Positions 8,356 to 18,529 of a stretch of 64,000 bases of DNA are shown piece after piece; position 1 is the stretch's first letter; each line of letters starts with the position of its first letter. The notes beneath the pieces were generated by a model, which worked only from the letters and a program-made list of their open reading frames with translations, made no database searches and was not told the origin of the DNA. Both the position numbers and the translations under genes were made by a program. Origin of the DNA: Alphaproteobacteria bacterium (GTDB lineage: Bacteria > Pseudomonadota > Alphaproteobacteria > Rs-D84); NCBI GenBank assembly GCA_015062525.1, contig SUUM01000001.1:62001-126000 (forward strand), given 5' to 3'.

Positions 8356-9057
8356 TTATTTGTGCTTTCTTTCGCTTGTGCCCGCATATTCTGTTGGGCG
8401 CGCCATTTCAGAAGCCAATTTGTCTTTGTTAACAACATCACCAGTATAAATCCAAACTTTTACACCGATAACACCATATGTTGTTTTGGCCTGGATTGAC
8501 GCATAGTCAATATCCGCACGCAATGTATGCAATGGAATACGACCTTCGCGGATTTGTTCGCTACGTGCGATTTCAGCACCATTCAAGCGACCAGAACACA
8601 TAACTTTGATACCCTGGGCACCTGCTTTTTGTGCATTCTGCACAGCCTTTTTCATAGCGCGTTTAAAAGAAACACGACCTTCGATCTGCTGTGCGATGTT
8701 CTGCGCAACCAACTGCGCATTCAGGTCCGGACGGCGAACTTCGTAAATATTTACGACAACCTGGTCATTCTTAACCAGTTTTTTGATATCATTACGCAAT
8801 GTTTCGATATCAGCACCGTTCTTACCAATAATCATACCAGGACGAGAGGTATGAATAGTCACGACAACCTTTTTGGCAAAGCGTTCAATAACAACCTTGG
8901 CCAAACCGGCTTTCTTTAATTTCTTTTCGATAAACTTGCGAATTTTGACGTCTTCTGCCAACAATGCCGCATAGTCTTTCTTGCCTGCAATCCAACGTGA
9001 ATCTGTAATCTTGTTGATAAATTCACGCAATGAAATTGGTGATACTTTCTGTCCCAT
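8356..9057 (-). CDS. rpsC: 30S ribosomal protein S3
   Basis: At 233 residues it has the S3 N terminus [14 protein letters not shown], the KH domain with the GXXG loop ([20 protein letters not shown], about residues 73-92) and the C-terminal domain [39 protein letters not shown]3 lines the mRNA entry channel and has helicase-like activity with S4 and S5. Confidence 0.97.
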   Translation of the reverse strand: MGQKVSPISLREFINKITDSRWIAGKKDYAALLAEDVKIRKFIEKKLKKAGLAKVVIERFAKKVVVTIHTSRPGMIIGKNGADIETLRNDIKKLVKNDQVVVNIYEVRRPDLNAQLVAQNIAQQIEGRVSFKRAMKKAVQNAQKAGAQGIKVMCSGRLNGAEIARSEQIREGRIPLHTLRADIDYASIQAKTTYGVIGVKVWIYTGDVVNKDKLASEMARPTEYAGTSERKHK

Positions 9058-9148
9058 TTCTTTTTTCCTTAGACTTAGTGGGGGTGTTCTTGAAGTGTTT
9101 CCACTTTATTCAGGAATTTTCATTCCATACCACCCCACACGACTTACC

Positions 9149-9553
9149 TTATTTTGTTGTTTCTTTTTTTGCTGCTTTCTTTTTCGAAGGCGCAACCCCA
9201 GATTCCAAAACGATTGTCAAATTTGAAAATGGTTTCAGAATTGGACGTGCACTGCCACGTGGTCCCGGCATAATGCGCTTCATAGTCAAAGCCTTGCCGC
9301 ACCAAATTTCTTTGACGAACAAAGATTCAACTGGCAACTTTTTGTTGTGTTCTGCATTTGCAACCGCAGACAACAAAGTTTTCAGCACTTCACCTGCTAC
9401 ACGCTTTTTCGAAAATTTCAAGACATCAACAGCGCGTCCTACTGGCAAACCACGAACCATGTCGCATACCAGATTCAGCTTCTGATGGCTAACGCGGATC
9501 ATTTTATTGAATGCGCGTACCTGATTTTCTTTAATTCCATATCTTGCTGTCAT
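9149..9553 (-). CDS. rplV: 50S ribosomal protein L22
   Basis: The 134-residue product has the L22 core (RVSHQKLNLVCDMVRGLPVGRAVDVLKFSKKRVA) and the long tunnel hairpin ending TMKRIMPGPRGSARPILKPFSNLTIVL. It ends with a basic KKKAAKKETTK tail. L22 lines the nascent-peptide tunnel. The hairpin region ARPILKPF differs a little from the common GRA..I.KR form. Confidence 0.95.
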   Translation of the reverse strand: MTARYGIKENQVRAFNKMIRVSHQKLNLVCDMVRGLPVGRAVDVLKFSKKRVAGEVLKTLLSAVANAEHNKKLPVESLFVKEIWCGKALTMKRIMPGPRGSARPILKPFSNLTIVLESGVAPSKKKAAKKETTK

Positions 9554-9569
9554 AACTTACCACCCTATA

Positions 9570-9854
9570 TTATTTCTTACCTGCTGCGGCTTTCTTATTA
9601 GCGGCATGACCCTTAAATGTACGTGTTGGTGCAAATTCACCCAACTTATGACCAATCATATCTTCTACGATTGACACAGGGATAAATTTATTACCATTGT
9701 GTACTTCAAATGTCAAACCGACCATTGGTGGCACAATCGTGCTGCCACGGGACCAGGTTTTAATTGGTTTACGGTCATCTTTTTCAATTGCCGCTGCTGT
9801 TTTCTTTAACACAGACGGATGAACATAAGGACCTTTCCATACTGAACGAGACAT
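9570..9854 (-). CDS. rpsS: 30S ribosomal protein S19
   Basis: Two ATG codons are in tandem; the second (9854) has better spacing to GGAG. The 94-residue product, [17 protein letters not shown], then [28 protein letters not shown] and [18 protein letters not shown], is S19 of the small-subunit head. It lies between rplB and rplV. Confidence 0.96.
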   Translation of the reverse strand: MSRSVWKGPYVHPSVLKKTAAAIEKDDRKPIKTWSRGSTIVPPMVGLTFEVHNGNKFIPVSIVEDMIGHKLGEFAPTRTFKGHAANKKAAAGKK

Positions 9855-9876
9855 CATTTACTCCGTTTTTTACTTA

Positions 9877-10710
9877 TTATTTCTTTTTCGCCAAATGTCT
9901 GCTGCGAATAATCATCTTAGCAGTACGTTTATTGCTACGGGTACGATATCCCTTGGCTGGAATACCTGTACGTGATACCGGTTCGTGGCCCTTAGAATGA
10001 CCATTACCACCACCCATTGGGTGATCTACTGGGTTCATTGCCATACCGCGAACAGATGGACGGATACCCAACCAACGTGCGCGACCAGCCTTACCCAAGT
10101 TGACATTGCGCTGATCTGGATTAGATACGCTGCCAACTGTTGCCAAACAATCGGAATGAACCTTGCGCAACTCACCGCTGTTCAATTTAATCTGTGCATA
10201 AACACCGTCTTTACCCATTAACTGTGCATAGCAACCCGCACTACGTGCCAACTGACCACCTGCACCTGGTTTCAATTCGATGTTATGTACGATTGTACCG
10301 ATTGGCATATTCTTCAATGGCATTGTGTTACCTGGCTTAATATCAGCATACTGTGCCGAGATAACAACATCACCCGCTTTCAAATCGCGTGGTGCCAAGA
10401 TATAAGAACGCATACCGTCTGTATATTCAATCAAAGCGATGAATGCGGTACGGTTTGGATCGTATTCCAAACGAACAACTGTCGCTGGAACATCTAATTT
10501 TTTACGTTTAAAGTCAATCAAACGATATTTACGTTTATGACCACCACCTTGGTGCATAACTGTTACATGACCAAAGTTATTACGTCCACCTTTGGACTTC
10601 AAACCAACTGTCAATGCCTTTTCTGGCGCACCACGATGCAATTCACTGCGATCAACCAAAGTCAAACCGCGTGTACCTGGTGTTGTTGGCTTATAATGTT
10701 TCAATGCCAT
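9877..10710 (-). CDS. rplB: 50S ribosomal protein L2
   Basis: The 277-residue protein starts [22 protein letters not shown] and contains the catalytic-centre loop [22 protein letters not shown] at about residues 222-243, with the conserved His near the peptidyl-transferase region. Two beta-barrel domains precede it ([22 protein letters not shown]). L2 is needed for subunit joining. Confidence 0.98.
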   Translation of the reverse strand: MALKHYKPTTPGTRGLTLVDRSELHRGAPEKALTVGLKSKGGRNNFGHVTVMHQGGGHKRKYRLIDFKRKKLDVPATVVRLEYDPNRTAFIALIEYTDGMRSYILAPRDLKAGDVVISAQYADIKPGNTMPLKNMPIGTIVHNIELKPGAGGQLARSAGCYAQLMGKDGVYAQIKLNSGELRKVHSDCLATVGSVSNPDQRNVNLGKAGRARWLGIRPSVRGMAMNPVDHPMGGGNGHSKGHEPVSRTGIPAKGYRTRSNKRTAKMIIRSRHLAKKK

Positions 10711-10786
10711 TTTTTCTTACCTTTGTTTTCTCACCCTGACACTAGCATCCTTTTATTTGGGTTCTCTGCCAGGGCGGATTATTATA

Positions 10787-11119
10787 CTATATATTTGCTG
10801 ACAAATCCAGTTTTGCATCTGCCGGCAAAGATACATATGCTTTTTTAACAGTGCGCTGTGTACCTGTGCTGCGACCACGGAAGGTTTTAACCTTACCCTT
10901 GATAACTACAACATTAACCTTGGTTGGTTTAACGCCATAGATAGCCTCTACTGCACGTGCCACATCTTCTTTGGTCGCATCAATCGCGACTTCGAACGCT
11001 ACACCGTTGCTTTCAGACAGTTTTGCTGCCTTTTCCGAGATAATCGGACGACGCAGTATATCATAAATACCAGCGGTCGCAACGATTTTTTTCTCTGCAC
11101 TTACTTTCTTTTCTGCCAT
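10787..11119 (-). CDS. rplW: 50S ribosomal protein L23
   Basis: The 110-residue product has an extra Lys-rich N-terminal stretch, then the L23 core YDILRRPIISEKAAKLSESNGVAFEVAIDATKEDVARAVEAIYGVKPTKVNVV and GRSTGTQRTVKKAYVSL. L23 forms the main docking site for trigger factor and SRP at the tunnel exit. Confidence 0.95.
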   Translation of the reverse strand: MAEKKVSAEKKIVATAGIYDILRRPIISEKAAKLSESNGVAFEVAIDATKEDVARAVEAIYGVKPTKVNVVVIKGKVKTFRGRSTGTQRTVKKAYVSLPADAKLDLSANI

Positions 11120-11145
11120 TTTGCTTACCTCAATTCTTTAATTGA

Positions 11146-11766
11146 TTACGCCAATCTTGCTTCAACCGCTTTGACTGCGTCCGCTGTCAAAACCAATTTT
11201 TCATGTTTCAAGATATCCAAAACGTTCAAGCCCATTGTTGGCAACACATCGATATTTGCGATATTTGCCGCAGATTTCTTGAAGTTTTCATCCAATTCTG
11301 TGGCCCCTACGAACAAAGCAGACGCAATTTCCAGTTTCTTCAACTGTTTTGCAAACGCGTTTGTTTTAGCCGCTGCCAATTTTTCAGAATCAATGATAAC
11401 CAGGCTGCCGTCTTTTGCCTTGGATGACAAAGCCATCTTCAAGCCCAAGGCACGGATTTTCTTTGGCAGGTCAGTTGAATGGTCGCGAACAACTGGACCA
11501 TGAACAACACCACCGCCACGCATGTGAACGTTGTATCTTTCACCCTGACGTGCATTACCTGTCTTTTTCTGCTTGAATGCTTTTTTACCACTGCCCTGTA
11601 CATCTGATACAGTTTTAACCGCATGTGTACCGGCGCGTGATTTAGCACGTTGCCATGTAACAACACGGTGCAGAATATCTGCGCGTGGTTCTAACCCAAA
11701 GATGCTGTCTGTCAGTTCAACTGAACCAACTTTCTTTCCATCGAAATTGATAATATCTAATTGCAT
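11146..11766 (-). CDS. rplD: 50S ribosomal protein L4
   Basis: At 206 residues it has the L4 basic loop (VSDVQGSGKKAFKQKKTGNARQGERYNVHMRGGGVVHGP) that reaches into the exit tunnel, and the C-terminal NVLDILKHEKLVLTADAVKAVEARL. The HMRGGGVVHGP stretch is the usual L4 signature with RGGG. In enterobacteria L4 represses the S10 operon; no leader target was recognised here. Confidence 0.96.
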   Translation of the reverse strand: MQLDIINFDGKKVGSVELTDSIFGLEPRADILHRVVTWQRAKSRAGTHAVKTVSDVQGSGKKAFKQKKTGNARQGERYNVHMRGGGVVHGPVVRDHSTDLPKKIRALGLKMALSSKAKDGSLVIIDSEKLAAAKTNAFAKQLKKLEIASALFVGATELDENFKKSAANIANIDVLPTMGLNVLDILKHEKLVLTADAVKAVEARLA

Positions 11767-11796
11767 TTTATTTACCTCACTCTTGCTGTTAACTTA

Positions 11797-12522
11797 TTAT
11801 TCCGCAACAGCTTCTGTTTCGGTTGCTGTTTCAGCTACAACTTCTGCTGCTTTCGCTGCGACTGTTGGAACTGGCAAATCTTTGTGTTCTTTCTTAATTG
11901 CGTCTGTAACCAGAACAAATGTACCATTTGCACCTGGAACTGCACCTTCAACGAAAATCAGATTTTCTGCTTCGTCTGTACCGAACACTTTCAAGTTCTG
12001 AACTGTGACAGTTTCATTACCCATCTGCCCAGCCATCTTCTTACCTTTCAATACGCGGCCTGGCCATTCACGCATACCAGTACCACCGATGGAACGATGT
12101 GCTTTCAAAACACCGTGGGTTGCTTCCTTACCGCCAAAGTTATGACGTTTCATAGCACCCTGATAGCCTTTACCTTTGCTTGTTGCTTGGACGTCAACGA
12201 ATTGACCGGCAACAAAATGAGATGCCATCAACTGTGTCCCTGCTGGGATAACACAGTCATCCGATACACGGAATTCTACAACCTTGCGATATGGCTTAAC
12301 GCCTGCTTTTTCGGCTGCAACCAACTGTGGTTTTGCTACATGTTTCGCCTTGGCTTCACGCAAACCCAAAATGTTTGCTACATAACCGTTCTTTTCCTGC
12401 GTGCGATTTCCAATGACGGCGCAATCCCCAACAGACAAAACTGTCACAGGATGTGCAACACCGGCATCATCATACAGACGCGTCATTCCAATTTTTGTTG
12501 TAATTAATCCGCTACGTTTCAT
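11797..12522 (-). CDS. rplC: 50S ribosomal protein L3
   Basis: The 241-residue protein has the L3 N terminus GLITTKIGMTRLYDDAGVAHPVTVL and the central loop GKGYQGAMKRHNFGG...THGVLKAHRSIGGTGMREWPGRVLKGKKMAGQMGNETVT, including the Gln that is methylated in many proteobacteria. It ends in an Ala/Glu/Thr-rich tail of about 25 residues that is longer than in most L3 proteins and varies in the family. Confidence 0.96.
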   Translation of the reverse strand: MKRSGLITTKIGMTRLYDDAGVAHPVTVLSVGDCAVIGNRTQEKNGYVANILGLREAKAKHVAKPQLVAAEKAGVKPYRKVVEFRVSDDCVIPAGTQLMASHFVAGQFVDVQATSKGKGYQGAMKRHNFGGKEATHGVLKAHRSIGGTGMREWPGRVLKGKKMAGQMGNETVTVQNLKVFGTDEAENLIFVEGAVPGANGTFVLVTDAIKKEHKDLPVPTVAAKAAEVVAETATETEAVAE

Positions 12523-12602
12523 TTTTTTATGCCTTTTTTTATGTCAGTAGGTTGGCCTGGGTCAGAATAATCCCGCACCAACACTAACAGATTATTTTTA
12601 TT

Positions 12603-12914
12603 TTACAATTTAATTTTTACATCAACACCCGACGCCAAATCCAACTTCATCAAGGCATCAACTGTCTGAGGGGTTGGATTAACAATATCGACAACCGCTT
12701 TATGATTGCGGATTTCGAACTGTTCACGTGATTTTTTATCAACGTGTGGTGAACGGTTGACCGTAAATTTCTGCACCAATGTTGGCAGACGAACTGGTCC
12801 AACTACATCTGCGCCTGTGCGCTTGGCAGTTTTAACAATTTCTTCGACAGATTCCATCAAGATACGATGGTCGAACGCTGTCAACTTGATACGAATTTTT
12901 GATGTTGGTACCAT
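12603..12914 (-). CDS. rpsJ: 30S ribosomal protein S10 (NusE)
   Basis: The frame is open 66 bp further upstream, but an AAGGA site 9 bases before the ATG at 12914 and the family's usual start near ...SKIRIKL support this start. The 103-residue product reads [22 protein letters not shown] and has the [25 protein letters not shown] loop. S10 also acts as NusE in antitermination. Confidence 0.96.
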   Translation of the reverse strand: MVPTSKIRIKLTAFDHRILMESVEEIVKTAKRTGADVVGPVRLPTLVQKFTVNRSPHVDKKSREQFEIRNHKAVVDIVNPTPQTVDALMKLDLASGVDVKIKL

Positions 12915-12937
12915 TACCGTTTTCCTTATATTTATCT

Positions 12938-12978
12938 GGGCGGTAATCACTGACACTTTTAATTCAGTTACGCCGCCC
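12938..12978 (-). other. hairpin between tuf and rpsJ
   Basis: GGGCGG-TAA and TTA-(2 nt)-CCGCCC pair in the 76-bp spacer between tuf and rpsJ, leaving a loop of about 21 nt. It is GC-rich against an AT-rich background. It marks the junction of the str and S10 units and could be a processing or attenuation site. Confidence 0.4.
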
Positions 12979-12990
12979 AAGACTGTTTAA

Positions 12991-14178
12991 TTATTTAATG
13001 ATTTTGGATACAACACCTGCGCCAACTGTGCGACCGCCTTCACGGATAGCAAAGCGACGACCTTCGTCCATAGCAATTGGTGCAATCAACTGCACATTGA
13101 TACGAACATTGTCACCTGGCAGAACCATTTCTTTGTCTGCTGGCAAAGTGATTGTACCTGTTACGTCTGTTGTGCTGAAATAGAACTGTGGACGATAGTT
13201 GCTAAAGAACGCTGTATGACGACCACCTTCTTCTTTTGTCAAGATATAAACTTCAGCTTCGAAATCTGTATGAGGTGTGATGGAACCTGGTTTGCAGATA
13301 ATCTGACCACGTTCTACTTCTTCCTTCTTGGTACCACGCAACAACAGACCTACGTTATCACCGGCTTCACCCTGATCCAACAATTTGCGGAACATTTCAA
13401 CGCCTGTAACTGTTGTTTTCTGTGTTGGACGCAGACCAACGATTTCACATTCATCACCAACTTTGATAACACCAGATTCAACACGACCTGTAACAACCGT
13501 ACCACGACCTGTGATGCTGAACACGTCTTCGATTGGCATCAAGAATGGTTTATCAACTGGACGTTCTGGCAATGGGATATATTCGTCGCATGCTTTCAAC
13601 AAAGCATCGATTGCTTCTTTACCCAAACCATCGTTCTTTTCTTCTACTGCAGAAACAGCTGAACCACGGATGATTGGTGCATTGTCGCCATCGAAACCAT
13701 TTGCAGACAATAATTCACGGATTTCCATTTCAACCAATTCCAACAATTCTGGATCGTTTGCCAAGTCGCACTTGTTCAAGAAAACGATAATCTTGCCCAT
13801 ACCAACCTGACGAGCCAACAATACGTGTTCACGTGTCTGTGGCATTGGACCGTCTGTCGCCGCTACTACCAAGATAGCACCGTCCATCTGTGCCGCACCG
13901 GTAATCATGTTTTTAACATAGTCCGCGTGCCCTGGGCAGTCAACGTGCGCATAGTGGCGTTCTGCTGTTTCATATTCAACGTGTGCAGTGTTAATTGTAA
14001 TACCGCGCTGTTTTTCTTCTGGCGCATTGTCAATCTGGTCAACACCCTTCTGTGCATCGGCACCAACACCATAGTAGTGTACGATAGCAGCAGTCAATGT
14101 TGTTTTACCATGGTCAACGTGGCCAATTGTACCAATATTGACGTGTGGTTTGCTTCTTACATACTTTTCTTTTGCCAT
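12991..14178 (-). CDS. tuf: elongation factor Tu
   Basis: The 395-residue GTPase has GHVDHGKT at residues 19-26 (P loop), DCPGHADY (G3), NKCD (G4), and the two C-terminal barrel domains ending [23 protein letters not shown]. It brings aminoacyl-tRNA to the ribosome. It lies in the normal str order rpsL-rpsG-fusA-tuf; this is the only copy in the window. Confidence 0.98.
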   Translation of the reverse strand: MAKEKYVRSKPHVNIGTIGHVDHGKTTLTAAIVHYYGVGADAQKGVDQIDNAPEEKQRGITINTAHVEYETAERHYAHVDCPGHADYVKNMITGAAQMDGAILVVAATDGPMPQTREHVLLARQVGMGKIIVFLNKCDLANDPELLELVEMEIRELLSANGFDGDNAPIIRGSAVSAVEEKNDGLGKEAIDALLKACDEYIPLPERPVDKPFLMPIEDVFSITGRGTVVTGRVESGVIKVGDECEIVGLRPTQKTTVTGVEMFRKLLDQGEAGDNVGLLLRGTKKEEVERGQIICKPGSITPHTDFEAEVYILTKEEGGRHTAFFSNYRPQFYFSTTDVTGTITLPADKEMVLPGDNVRINVQLIAPIAMDEGRRFAIREGGRTVGAGVVSKIIK

Positions 14179-14228
14179 TAGTTTTCTCCTTAGGCTTGCT
14201 TGTTAGTTTTGTTAGAACTTCTTGTTAA

Positions 14229-16310
14229 TTATTTCGTCAGCTTCTTGATTACTTCGTCAGCGACGTTTGTTGGGACTTCGTCATAGTGCGACAATTCCAT
14301 ATATGGATTTGCACGACCCTGCGACAAAGAGCGCAATGTTTTTACGTACCCAAACAAATTCGCCAATGGAACATATGCTGAAATCAACTGATTACCAAAT
14401 TGTGTTTCGATACCATTGATTTGTCCACGACGACTGTTCAAGTCCCCAATGATGTCACCGACGTATTCTTCCGGTGTATTAACCGAAAGCTTCATAATCG
14501 GTTCCAGCAATTTTGGCGACGCTTTTTTCATTGCTTCGCGGAAGCATGCGCGTGCCGCAATTTCAAAGCACAATACATTAGAGTCAACTTCATGATACTT
14601 ACCATCTACCAATGTAGCCTTGAAATCTACTGTTGGATAGCCAATCAGAACACCTGTCTGTTGCGCTATCTTCAAACCTTTTTCCACACCTGGGATATAT
14701 TCTTTTGGAATCGCACCACCAACAATCTTGTTGTCGAATTCGTATCCCTGTCCTGGTTCTAATGGTTCAAATTCAATTTTCACCTGGGCATACTGACCCG
14801 AACCACCGGACTGTTTTTTGTGTGTATATTCTTCGGTAACCGGTTTGCGGAATGTTTCACGGTATGCAATACGTGGTTCACCAACGTTAACATCAACCTT
14901 GAATTCACGCAACAAACGATCCACCAAAATTTCCAAGTGCAATTCACCAACACCAGACAAAATGGTCTGACCAGATTCTTCGTCAACAGATACGCGGAAC
15001 GAAGGATCTTCTTTGGCCAATGCCTGCAGACCCAACGACATCTTTTCAATATCTGCCTTGGTCTTTGGTTCAACTGCGATACTCATAACCGGCTCTGGCA
15101 CATGAATTGATTCCAACAGAATTGGATTCGATTCATCACACAATGTGTCCCCTGTAATTGTTTCTTTCATACCAACCAATGTGATAATATCACCAGCCGA
15201 TGCTTCTTTGATTTCTTCACGGTTATTAGAATGCATCAACAACATACGACCAACGCGTTCACGTTTATCACGGTTAGAATTATAGATATAAGAACCAGAC
15301 TGCAATTTACCCGAATAAATACGGATAAACATCAGGTTTCCTACGAATGGGTCATTAGCAACCTTAAATGCCAATGCGCTGAAAGGTTCTTTTGCATCTG
15401 GTTTGCGCGTATCGGCTGTTTCACCATCCATTTTTGTACCTGAAATCGCAGGAATATCCAATGGGCTTGGCAAATAGTCAACAATTGCATCCAACAATGG
15501 CTGAACACCCTTGTTCTTAAATGCAGTACCACACAATACCGGATTAAAATTCTGGTTAATTGTACCCTTGCGGATTAATTTTTTAATGGTCGCTGTATCA
15601 GGAACATTACCTTCCATGTACGCTTCCATAATTTCATCATCCAGTGTTACAACTTCTTCAATCAGTTTGTCGTGTAATTCCTGGGCTTTTTCTTTTAATT
15701 CTTCTGGAATTTCAACGATGTGTGGATCTTTGCCCATATCATCTTCCCAGACAATTCCGCGCATTTCCACAACGTCAACAACGCCACGGAAATCAGATTC
15801 TGCGCCAATTGGGAAATTCACAACCAGTGGATTTGCCCCCAAACGTTCACGAATCATATCAACACAACGGAAGAAATTACCACCGATACGATCCATTTTA
15901 TTAATAAAGCAAATACGTGGAACCGCATAACGGTCTGCCTGGCGCCATACTGTTTCTGTCTGAGGCTGTACGCCCGACACAGATTCAAATACAGCAACCG
16001 CACCGTCCAAGACACGTAATGAACGTTCTACTTCCATAGTAAAGTCCACGTGCCCCGGTGTATCAATCAGATTGATACGATGGTCGCGCCAAAAGCATGT
16101 TGTTGCGGCCGATGTAATTGTAATACCACGTTCTTGTTCCTGTTCCATCCAGTCCATGGTTGCGCCACCATCGTGCACTTCACCAATCTTGTATGTTTTA
16201 CCAGTATAGAACAAGATACGTTCAGATGTTGTTGTTTTACCCGCGTCAATATGGGCCATAATGCCGATATTGCGGTACATATGTAAAGGTGCGGTTTTCC
16301 CGACTGACAT
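14229..16310 (-). CDS. fusA: elongation factor G
   Basis: The 693-residue translocase has AHIDAGKT at residues 19-26, DTPGHVDF and NKMDRIGG, the domain IV sequence ([26 protein letters not shown]) and the domain V ending [21 protein letters not shown]. It moves tRNA and mRNA after peptide transfer and helps recycle ribosomes. It lies 27 bp behind rpsG. Confidence 0.98.
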   Translation of the reverse strand: MSVGKTAPLHMYRNIGIMAHIDAGKTTTSERILFYTGKTYKIGEVHDGGATMDWMEQEQERGITITSAATTCFWRDHRINLIDTPGHVDFTMEVERSLRVLDGAVAVFESVSGVQPQTETVWRQADRYAVPRICFINKMDRIGGNFFRCVDMIRERLGANPLVVNFPIGAESDFRGVVDVVEMRGIVWEDDMGKDPHIVEIPEELKEKAQELHDKLIEEVVTLDDEIMEAYMEGNVPDTATIKKLIRKGTINQNFNPVLCGTAFKNKGVQPLLDAIVDYLPSPLDIPAISGTKMDGETADTRKPDAKEPFSALAFKVANDPFVGNLMFIRIYSGKLQSGSYIYNSNRDKRERVGRMLLMHSNNREEIKEASAGDIITLVGMKETITGDTLCDESNPILLESIHVPEPVMSIAVEPKTKADIEKMSLGLQALAKEDPSFRVSVDEESGQTILSGVGELHLEILVDRLLREFKVDVNVGEPRIAYRETFRKPVTEEYTHKKQSGGSGQYAQVKIEFEPLEPGQGYEFDNKIVGGAIPKEYIPGVEKGLKIAQQTGVLIGYPTVDFKATLVDGKYHEVDSNVLCFEIAARACFREAMKKASPKLLEPIMKLSVNTPEEYVGDIIGDLNSRRGQINGIETQFGNQLISAYVPLANLFGYVKTLRSLSQGRANPYMELSHYDEVPTNVADEVIKKLTK

Positions 16311-16337
16311 TGTATCTTTCCTTTGCCTTTGTATTGA

Positions 16338-16814
16338 TTACCAGCGGAAGTGAGCAAACGCCTTGTTCGCTTCTGCCATTTTATGTGTATCAATTTTCTT
16401 TTTAAATGCGCCACCCTGACCATTCAAGGCATCACGCAATTCGCCAAACAGTCTGTCTTCCATGCTGCGTTCACCACGTTTACGCGCGAATCCGACCAAC
16501 CAACGCAACGCCATTGTTTGCTGACGTGCCGGTCTTACTTCGACTGGAACCTGGTATGTTGCACCACCTACGCGACGACCTTTTACTTCTACAGAAGGCT
16601 TCAATGCATCAACCGCTTCCAAGAACAAGACCAATTCATCCTTACCATCCTTGGCCAATGTTTTCAGCTTTTCCAATGCACCATAAACGATGTTTTCAGC
16701 AACTTCTTTTTTGCCGTCCCACATAACAACATTAATACACTTTGCAACAACCAAATTACCATATTTGGAATCTGGCAAGATTTCACGTTTTGTTGCAGCT
16801 TTACGTCTTGACAT
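16338..16814 (-). CDS. rpsG: 30S ribosomal protein S7
   Basis: The 158-residue product begins [36 protein letters not shown] and contains [36 protein letters not shown], the S7 signature region. S7 nucleates the 30S head and contacts E-site tRNA. It is 78 bp behind rpsL. Confidence 0.97.
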   Translation of the reverse strand: MSRRKAATKREILPDSKYGNLVVAKCINVVMWDGKKEVAENIVYGALEKLKTLAKDGKDELVLFLEAVDALKPSVEVKGRRVGGATYQVPVEVRPARQQTMALRWLVGFARKRGERSMEDRLFGELRDALNGQGGAFKKKIDTHKMAEANKAFAHFRW

Positions 16815-16837
16815 ATTACTTTTCCTTTTATCACTTC

Positions 16838-16879
16838 ATCTGGGATTTTCCCAGATTACTCACGCACATTACATGCGTG
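16838..16879 (-). other. two adjacent hairpins between rpsL and rpsG
   Basis: ATCTGGG-ATTTT-CCCAGAT (16838-16856) is followed by CACGCA-(7 nt)-TGCGTG (16861-16879). Both stems are perfect. Neither has a T-run on the minus strand, so they fit the set of intercistronic hairpins. Confidence 0.45.
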
Positions 16880-16892
16880 TGGTTAAACTTTA

Positions 16893-17264
16893 TTATTTCT
16901 TTGTTTTGGCACCATACAAAGAACGGCCCTGTTTACGTGCATCAACACCCTTGGTATCCAATACACCGCGGATAATATGATACTTTACACCAGGCAAGTC
17001 CTTTACACGACCACCACGAATCATAACAACACTGTGTTCCTGCAGGTTATGACCTTCGCCAGGGATATAAGCTGTTACTTCGCGGCCGTTCGCCAGTTTT
17101 ACACGGGCAACCTTACGCTGCGCCGAGTTAGGTTTTTTCGGTGTTGTCGTATAAACACGTGTGCAAACACCACGTTTCTGTGGGTTTTCCATCATGTCAG
17201 GCGCGGTACTTTTCGCCGCGACTTTTTTACGAGGCTTCCGAATCAGTTGGTTTACTGTTGGCAT
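16893..17264 (-). CDS. rpsL: 30S ribosomal protein S12
   Basis: The first gene of the superoperon encodes 123 residues starting [14 protein letters not shown], with [57 protein letters not shown]. The Lys residues known as streptomycin-resistance positions (PKKPNS and GRVKDLPG) are both Lys, the sensitive form. S12 monitors codon-anticodon fit. Confidence 0.98.
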   Translation of the reverse strand: MPTVNQLIRKPRKKVAAKSTAPDMMENPQKRGVCTRVYTTTPKKPNSAQRKVARVKLANGREVTAYIPGEGHNLQEHSVVMIRGGRVKDLPGVKYHIIRGVLDTKGVDARKQGRSLYGAKTKK

Positions 17265-17413
17265 TCAAAATCTCTTTGTTTTTCTACCTATTTTACTCTG
17301 CACAAAACCCGCTTATCAGACTTATTTCAACGACTTAGCCGGATTATAAATCTGTTTTCACAAGCGGTTTTTATGTATTCCTTGCTTTCCTTGTTTACAC
17401 AGAAAGCGCACTT

Positions 17414-17442
17414 ACTATAATCGCGCCCCCCTAAATTGTCAA
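17414..17442 (-). promoter_or_regulatory. strong sigma70-type promoter of the ribosomal superoperon
   Basis: On the minus strand TTGACA (17437-17442) and TATAGT (17414-17419) are separated by exactly 17 bp with a GC-rich spacer. The start site would be near 17407, leaving a leader of about 140 nt before rpsL. This is the only near-consensus promoter seen upstream of rpsL. Confidence 0.8.
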
Positions 17443-17546
17443 GGAAAATCTGGGAAAAAATCTTAAATTTCCGGCTTGAAAACCCCACAAAATCAGGATT
17501 TTAGAGCAAATACCAAAAATGACAAAAATCCAATCAGTCTACTTTT

Positions 17547-17660
17547 ATAAAAATAAAAGATAATGGTATAGATATGAGATGGGGGTGACATCGTAGTGTA
17601 CAAACGCTACATGAGATGTCGCCCCCGCCCATAGATATGCCATTAGATTTTATTTTATTA
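17547..17660 (+). repeat. palindromic intergenic element, copy 2 (type B ends)
   Basis: The left end AAAATAAAAGATAATGG (then TATAGATAT) pairs with the right end AGATATGCCATTAGATTT. The inner arm GGGGGTGACAT/ATGTCGCCCCC pairs fully, with one T.G wobble. The cap is GTAGTGT-ACAA-ACGCTAC, with an unpaired C on the left and ATGAG on the right. The last bases contain the stop codon of the upstream barrel gene (17658-17660). The rest of the 393-bp gap to rpsL holds the promoter at 17414 and nothing else recognisable. Confidence 0.85.
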
Positions 17661-18407
17661 AAAATCAATTCCAAACACAACCCCCATCGTCGCTGGACTA
17701 TGCTTGAAACTGTGCACAACATCTTTTTCCAAATAAAAGCCCAAATACTTGGTCGCATCAATATTATAATTAATTCCGCATTGCAATCTCAGCCGTTCCC
17801 CATCATAGTAATCATCAAACAAATCAAAATCAAACATCAATCCGCCAACCCAGTTCCAGCGATTATTAACAATATACTGTCCCTGAATACCGACGGTCAT
17901 CGCCCACGCATCAAATGTATCTTGTGGCAAATCATCGTTCAGATAATCCACCTGCACCACCCCTGCAACGGTCCAATTGTCTGTTATGCGTCCCATTCGC
18001 GCACCCGCCGTCCAATTATATGCAACCGTCTGTAAATTTTCACGCGTATCATAGATTTGTTTTACATCACCATAAACCTCGGCATGCAATTGATTTTCAT
18101 GCCACAAATCCCAATCAAACCCAAATTCCAAATCATTCCATGACCATTTTCCAAATTCTGGATTATCTGATGAATCATAAGACCCCGATGTCGCCACATG
18201 AATTGCAAAGGCATCCGAAATACCATACCCAAATTCATCGGCAATAACAAATCTGTCAAATTCAGAATTCGCCTGCACCGGCGTTAAAATATTATAAAAA
18301 CGCCCCTGTGCCGGATTATAAAACGGATTACCATTTATTACATTGGCGGCCCCTGCCCCACCCGACACAAACACCAGCGCACACGACAGCACAAAAATCT
18401 TTTTCAT
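17658..18407 (-). CDS. outer-membrane beta-barrel protein, unknown function
   Basis: The 249-residue product has a clear signal peptide (MKKIFVLSCALVFVSGGAGA, cleavage after AGA) and alternating aromatic strands (NWTAGARMG, WAMTVGIQGQYIV, WNWVGGLMFDF, RLRLQCGINYNI) ending in a C-terminal Phe, as expected for a BAM-folded barrel. No family can be named. It has no ordinary terminator; the palindromic element overlapping its stop may do that job. It lies upstream of the ribosomal promoter in the same direction. Confidence 0.8.
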   Translation of the reverse strand: MKKIFVLSCALVFVSGGAGAANVINGNPFYNPAQGRFYNILTPVQANSEFDRFVIADEFGYGISDAFAIHVATSGSYDSSDNPEFGKWSWNDLEFGFDWDLWHENQLHAEVYGDVKQIYDTRENLQTVAYNWTAGARMGRITDNWTVAGVVQVDYLNDDLPQDTFDAWAMTVGIQGQYIVNNRWNWVGGLMFDFDLFDDYYDGERLRLQCGINYNIDATKYLGFYLEKDVVHSFKHSPATMGVVFGIDF

Positions 18408-18477
18408 ATTTTCTCCCTTCTCTTTCGCAATCCGATTTTAAGAAATATGAAAAAATATATAAACAGGAACGAATTCA

Positions 18478-18508
18478 AAAAAAACACCCCCGAAAACCGG
18501 GGGTGTGA
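18478..18508 (-). terminator. intrinsic terminator of the second barrel gene
   Basis: CACCCCCGGTTTTCGGGGGTG followed by eight T on the minus strand. It lies 22 bp past the stop at 18530. Confidence 0.88.
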
Positions 18509-18529
18509 ACTTTTTGTTTCATAAAATCA

